A model generated the notes under the pieces. It was not told the DNA's origin. It saw only the letters and a list, made by a program, of their open reading frames with translations, and ran no database searches. Position numbers and translations under genes: made by a program. From Fastidiosipila sp963510375 (GTDB lineage Bacteria > Bacillota > Clostridia > Saccharofermentanales > Fastidiosipilaceae), in the NCBI GenBank assembly GCA_963510375.1, contig CAUPES010000001.1, positions 149,976-213,975 on the forward strand: 64,000 bases of DNA. Direction: 5' to 3'. How positions within the stretch are numbered: position 1 is the first letter of the stretch; each line of letters starts with the position of its first letter. Shown in pieces: positions 61,789 through 64,000 of the stretch.

Positions 61789-61953
61789 AAGTCCTCCCCA
61801 ATCTTCTCTAGCAACTCTAACTGCTAATTGCAAATAGAGTCAAAGCTGTTAAGGATAGACTAATAAATCTAAACTATTTAGCCTTATTATTTTTATTATG
61901 CTTATTTAGTATTTATTCAGCTATTTTAGTCATTCTTTTTCTTTAAGTGTAAT

Positions 61954-62412
61954 TTATTGATTAGTTCGTTTTACCAATAATGCATGATTAAACTGGAAGT
62001 CTAATTCTTCAATATAAAATTTTAGTAGCTTATTATATTGATATGATGCTGCAATTACTCCAATCACTTCAACGCGATCTTGCACATCTTTTTCTAAAAA
62101 TCTATAAAGCTCTTTCCCGATACCTTTTTTGCGATGAGTCTGCATAACATATATTTCATCTAGTTCAAATGCTTTCTCACCAATTTTATTATATGTGGTC
62201 TTTTCTGTTTTAACACTTATATGTCCAAAAGCATACGCAACAATACAATTGTCCTCAATAGCCAAATATATGTCTTTATTAATAAACTCGGTTGGATCAT
62301 TTTTATAATATGCAGGGCAACAATTTTCATCAGCCCAAGCTTCTGACAACTTAAGTAATTCCTCAAGGGCTTGATCTTGTTCTGATAGTCTAAGTTTTTT
62401 ATATTTAATCAT
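61954..62412 (-). CDS. GNAT family N-acetyltransferase
   Basis: Acetyl-CoA-dependent acetyltransferase. ATG 62412 (MIKYKKLRLSEQ) is preceded by AAGGAG with 5 nt spacing, and the core starts there; longer frames upstream have no signal. Motif A, the CoA pyrophosphate loop, is LDEIYVMQTHRKKGIGKEL at about 84-102, and motif B follows (VIGVIAASYQYNKLLKFYIEELDF). Length 152 aa. The substrate is not visible, although several short GNATs of this pattern act on aminoglycosides or small metabolites. Confidence 0.88.
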   Translation of the reverse strand: MIKYKKLRLSEQDQALEELLKLSEAWADENCCPAYYKNDPTEFINKDIYLAIEDNCIVAYAFGHISVKTEKTTYNKIGEKAFELDEIYVMQTHRKKGIGKELYRFLEKDVQDRVEVIGVIAASYQYNKLLKFYIEELDFQFNHALLVKRTNQ

Positions 62413-62516
62413 TTTTCTCCTTATTTTTGACATCAATACTATAGCTTCCACGTGTGTCGGGAAAACACTCTGGATACCATAGCATATGTTCGTATTGGGA
62501 AACATATCAATGAACA

Positions 62517-62550
62517 CTTTTTAACGATAGGACAAAATATCGTTAAAAAG
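62517..62550. terminator. Perfect 13-bp hairpin at the 3' end of the Abi pseudogene
   Basis: CTTTTTAACGATA (62517-62529) and TATCGTTAAAAAG (62538-62550) form a stem with an 8-nt loop. The old Abi stop codon lies inside one arm. The T-rich arms could support termination in either direction. Confidence 0.7.
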
Positions 62551-63398
62551 TTTGCCGATTATTAACAAATCCCAAATGCTTCAAATCCACCAATGGATAT
62601 TTATCGATTATCTTTGATAACTTACTATAAAATTTATTATAATGTTCATTTTCAGCTAATACTTTAAGTATTAAGAATACTAGCATAAACAGTATTATTC
62701 GATACGCCTTTCTTTAAATACTCTTTATATAATTTTGGTGTCTTAGTTAATTTTGAACCATATAATCTACCATAGTGAGCACAAATATTTCTAACACAAG
62801 CTAAATTTTCAATCCATGACTCTAAATAAACGTAATCAACGACAAACGTAGTTGCAATTGCCTTTTTATCATCATTCTTCATACTCTTATACATTTTAGA
62901 AAGATCACCAAAACTTGCTATTTCAATAGCAGCATATAAAGGAATCTCCCCTCCCTCATGATTATCCTTAAAATTACGTATAAAAGGCGATTTCCTATTC
63001 CTATTAATTTCTCTTTCTAACTCATCTAAAGTATTCTTCTGATAATTATTTTTCGCATAGTTATTAAGATTCTTACAACCAAAATTCCCATAATTTAATG
63101 AAAAGTAATTAGTGATTACAGCCCTTAAATAAACTTCTACATGCTCTATCAACGAAAACAGAATATGTCTAAGTTCCATATCAAATAAATATAGGTCAAC
63201 TATATTTTTAAAAGTAGTTCCTTCTATATACTTTCCATTTTCTTTTAAAGTTATACTATAAGCCTTAACCATCCTATAATAAGATACTCTGCTAAGCACA
63301 CTTTTTACATAATCTTTATCTTCTATTTGTAAATTTAAAGATATTAAATTTTCTATTTGCTTGTTTACACCTATGGGAGCTTAATGAGATTTCTTCAC
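62543..63398 (-). pseudogene. Abi_2 (AbiD/AbiF, HEPN) gene broken by a nonsense codon and a frameshift
   Basis: Abi_2 family genes encode abortive-infection proteins with a HEPN RNase-like fold. The core is open at 62664-63299 and holds RNICAHYGRLYGS (the R-x4-H HEPN motif). The true start is a GTG at 63398-63396 with AAGGAG upstream, reading MKKSH, then TAA (63383-63381), then APIGVNKQIENL and onward in frame into the core. Near 62670 one extra A shifts the frame: the other frame continues LKVLAENEHYNKFYSKLSK and ends DLKHLGFVNNR, as family C-termini do (TAA at 62545-62543). Two independent lesions make a pseudogene likely. An alternative GTG inside (63299) could still give a fragment. Confidence 0.85.
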
Positions 63399-63442
63399 AC
63401 TATTACTCCTTATAATCAAAAGCCCCGATTTGGTCCGCATTG

Positions 63443-63615
63443 TGTACCGACCCCCAAAAGTTAGACTTTTTTAGCGTAGCAGTTTATATGGCTGCTACGC
63501 TATTTTTATGCAGCCAAGAGTCTAAGCCTGTATTGCACTGGACTTAGCCATCCTAGTTTTTCTTTAATTATTTGTTCATTATCTTCCGGATTTTTCTATT
63601 ATACATTCTGACAGT
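63443..63615 (-). mobile_element. Remnant of an IS3-family (IS150-like) element, transposase C-terminus
   Basis: At 63443-63466 lies TGTACCGACCCCC followed by AAAAGTTAGAC, the typical inverted-repeat end of IS150-group elements. The minus strand from about 63583 encodes EKLGWLSPVQYRLRLLAA and a stop at 63508-63506, the classic C-terminus of the orfB transposase. Upstream of it the frame is broken (stops TAA TAG near 63600; MYNRKIRK appears in another frame), and no opposite end of the element is seen. An 11-bp hairpin (63472-63502) lies between the stop and the terminal repeat. Confidence 0.85.
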
Positions 63616-63623
63616 CTAAAAAA

Positions 63624-63660
63624 ATACGGTAATTGATATATTATATATCAGTTACCGTAT
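63624..63660 (-). terminator. Rho-independent terminator of the surface-protein gene
   Basis: A stem of about 17 bp with one G-U pair (63660-63644 with 63640-63624 on the minus strand) and a 3-nt loop is followed by TTTTTTT. It lies about 110 bases beyond the surface-protein stop codon; nothing else is evident in that gap. Confidence 0.85.
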
Positions 63661-63767
63661 CAACTCCTTGCAAGAATTATTCTTTCAGTTTGATAGTATA
63701 GTGTTTGATCTTTAATAGTTAATAATTTGTAGTTAATCTATGATCTTTAACATTTAATACTTATTGC

Positions 63768-64000
63768 TTAAAATTTATTAAATTTTTTCTTAAACCCAAT
63801 CAATCCTATTGATGCAAGCCCTAACAACGCCATTGATAAATAATTCGAATGATCACCTGTTTCAGGTATTCTTCCGGATATCTTCTGTGTCGGTTTTTTT
63901 GATAATCCCGATGTATTTGGATCTGCCGGTTCGGTAGGATCAGTTGGATCTGCCGGTTCGGTAGGGTCAGTTGGATCTGCCGGTTTGGTAGGGTCAGTTG
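63768..64000 (-). CDS. Sortase-anchored surface protein, C-terminal end (partial)
   Basis: The gene runs off the right edge of the window. Its visible 77 residues contain a Pro/Thr/Asp repeat with unit DPTDPTEPA (three copies, the first ADPTDPTKPA-like), a spacer NTSGLSKKPTQKISGR, the sorting signal IPETG, a hydrophobic helix (YLSMALLGLASIGLIGF) and a basic tail KKKFNKF. That is a complete LPXTG-type cell-wall anchor with the Ile variant of the first position. The repeat probably works as a stalk through the wall. The functional part lies outside the window. Stop codon TAA at 63770-63768. Confidence 0.9.
   Translation of the reverse strand, partial: TDPTKPADPTDPTEPADPTDPTEPADPNTSGLSKKPTQKISGRIPETGDHSNYLSMALLGLASIGLIGFKKKFNKF
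63920..64000. repeat. 27-bp tandem repeat coding for the wall-spanning stalk
   Basis: Three in-register copies at 63920-63946, 63947-63973 and 63974-64000, each beginning GATCTGCCGG on the plus strand and differing by one or two bases. They continue past the window edge. Confidence 0.93.

Noticed and set aside
62664..63299. Annotating the open core of the Abi region as an intact gene
   Set aside because: It would start at an internal GTG without a ribosome site and lack the conserved ends, both of which are readable in the neighbouring sequence once the lesions are recognised.
63472..63502. Terminator in + direction for the region before the IS end
   Set aside because: The stem is perfect and followed by T residues on the plus strand, but no plus-strand gene precedes it; it is more likely part of the IS end.
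63900..64000. CRISPR array or intergenic minisatellite from the 27-bp repeats
   Set aside because: The repeats have no spacers, are in frame, and encode the Pro/Thr/Asp stalk of a sortase substrate.

Overview
The window looks like the chromosome of a low-G+C Gram-positive bacterium (Bacillota, probably a Clostridia-type lineage). Three things point that way: a Gram-positive PolC-type replicase, Bacillus-like gene orders (rnc-smc-ftsY-ylxM-ffh-rpsP-khpA-rimM-trmD-rplS-rbgA-rnhB; priA-def-fmt-rsmB-prpC-prkC-rsgA-rpe; rpsB-tsf-pyrH-frr-uppS-cdsA-rseP-polC), and a sortase-anchored surface protein at the right edge. I cannot name the species from the sequence alone.

Layout. Bases 1-2600 are an accessory segment on the + strand: a D12-class adenine methyltransferase, a DUF3883/NOV-type nuclease directly behind it (probably a restriction-modification pair), and a small zinc-ribbon membrane protein. 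Bases 2600-3890 hold no convincing gene. This stretch carries a promoter with a possible structured RNA, nested AT-rich palindromes, a cluster of DnaA-box-like 9-mers inside a diverged 62-bp tandem repeat, and an orphan 22-bp perfect palindrome. From 3.9 to 60.4 kb every gene is on the - strand, almost all of it core genome: M18 aminopeptidase, rarA, a tRNA thiolation pair (cysteine desulfurase and thiI), yraN, rnhB, the ribosome/SRP/SMC block, acpP, pgsA, recX-recA under a visible SOS box, cinA, folD, ftsK, nudix, rnhA, tRNA-Trp, glgB, the PASTA kinase/phosphatase-translation block, priA, polC, lipid and isoprenoid genes, pyrH, tsf, rpsB, a glutaredoxin-like gene, tRNA-Ser, a Dus enzyme, a MATE transporter, a copper operon (copB-copY with a cop box) and a FUSC-like membrane protein. 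Bases 60.4-64 kb are accessory again: a HIRAN protein with a J-domain-like coiled-coil protein, a GNAT acetyltransferase, a doubly broken Abi (HEPN) gene, the end of an IS3-family element, and the C-terminus of a repeat-rich IPETG-anchored surface protein.

How the parts work together. Most genes serve translation (ribosome assembly GTPases, rRNA/tRNA modification, initiation and recycling factors), protein targeting (SRP and FtsY), chromosome maintenance (SMC, FtsK, RecA/RecX, RarA, PriA, PolC, RNases H) and envelope lipid synthesis (PgsA, CdsA, UppS, RseP).

The most interesting observation is in polC. The proofreading exonuclease domain is still present between the two halves of the PHP domain, but none of its four DEDD acidic residues aligns to an acidic residue. 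The main replicase therefore seems unable to proofread by itself. Other points worth a second look are the DnaA-box cluster placed where genes converge, a probable ATT start codon for rsgA, the J-domain/HIRAN pair, and the Abi pseudogene carrying one nonsense and one frameshift lesion.
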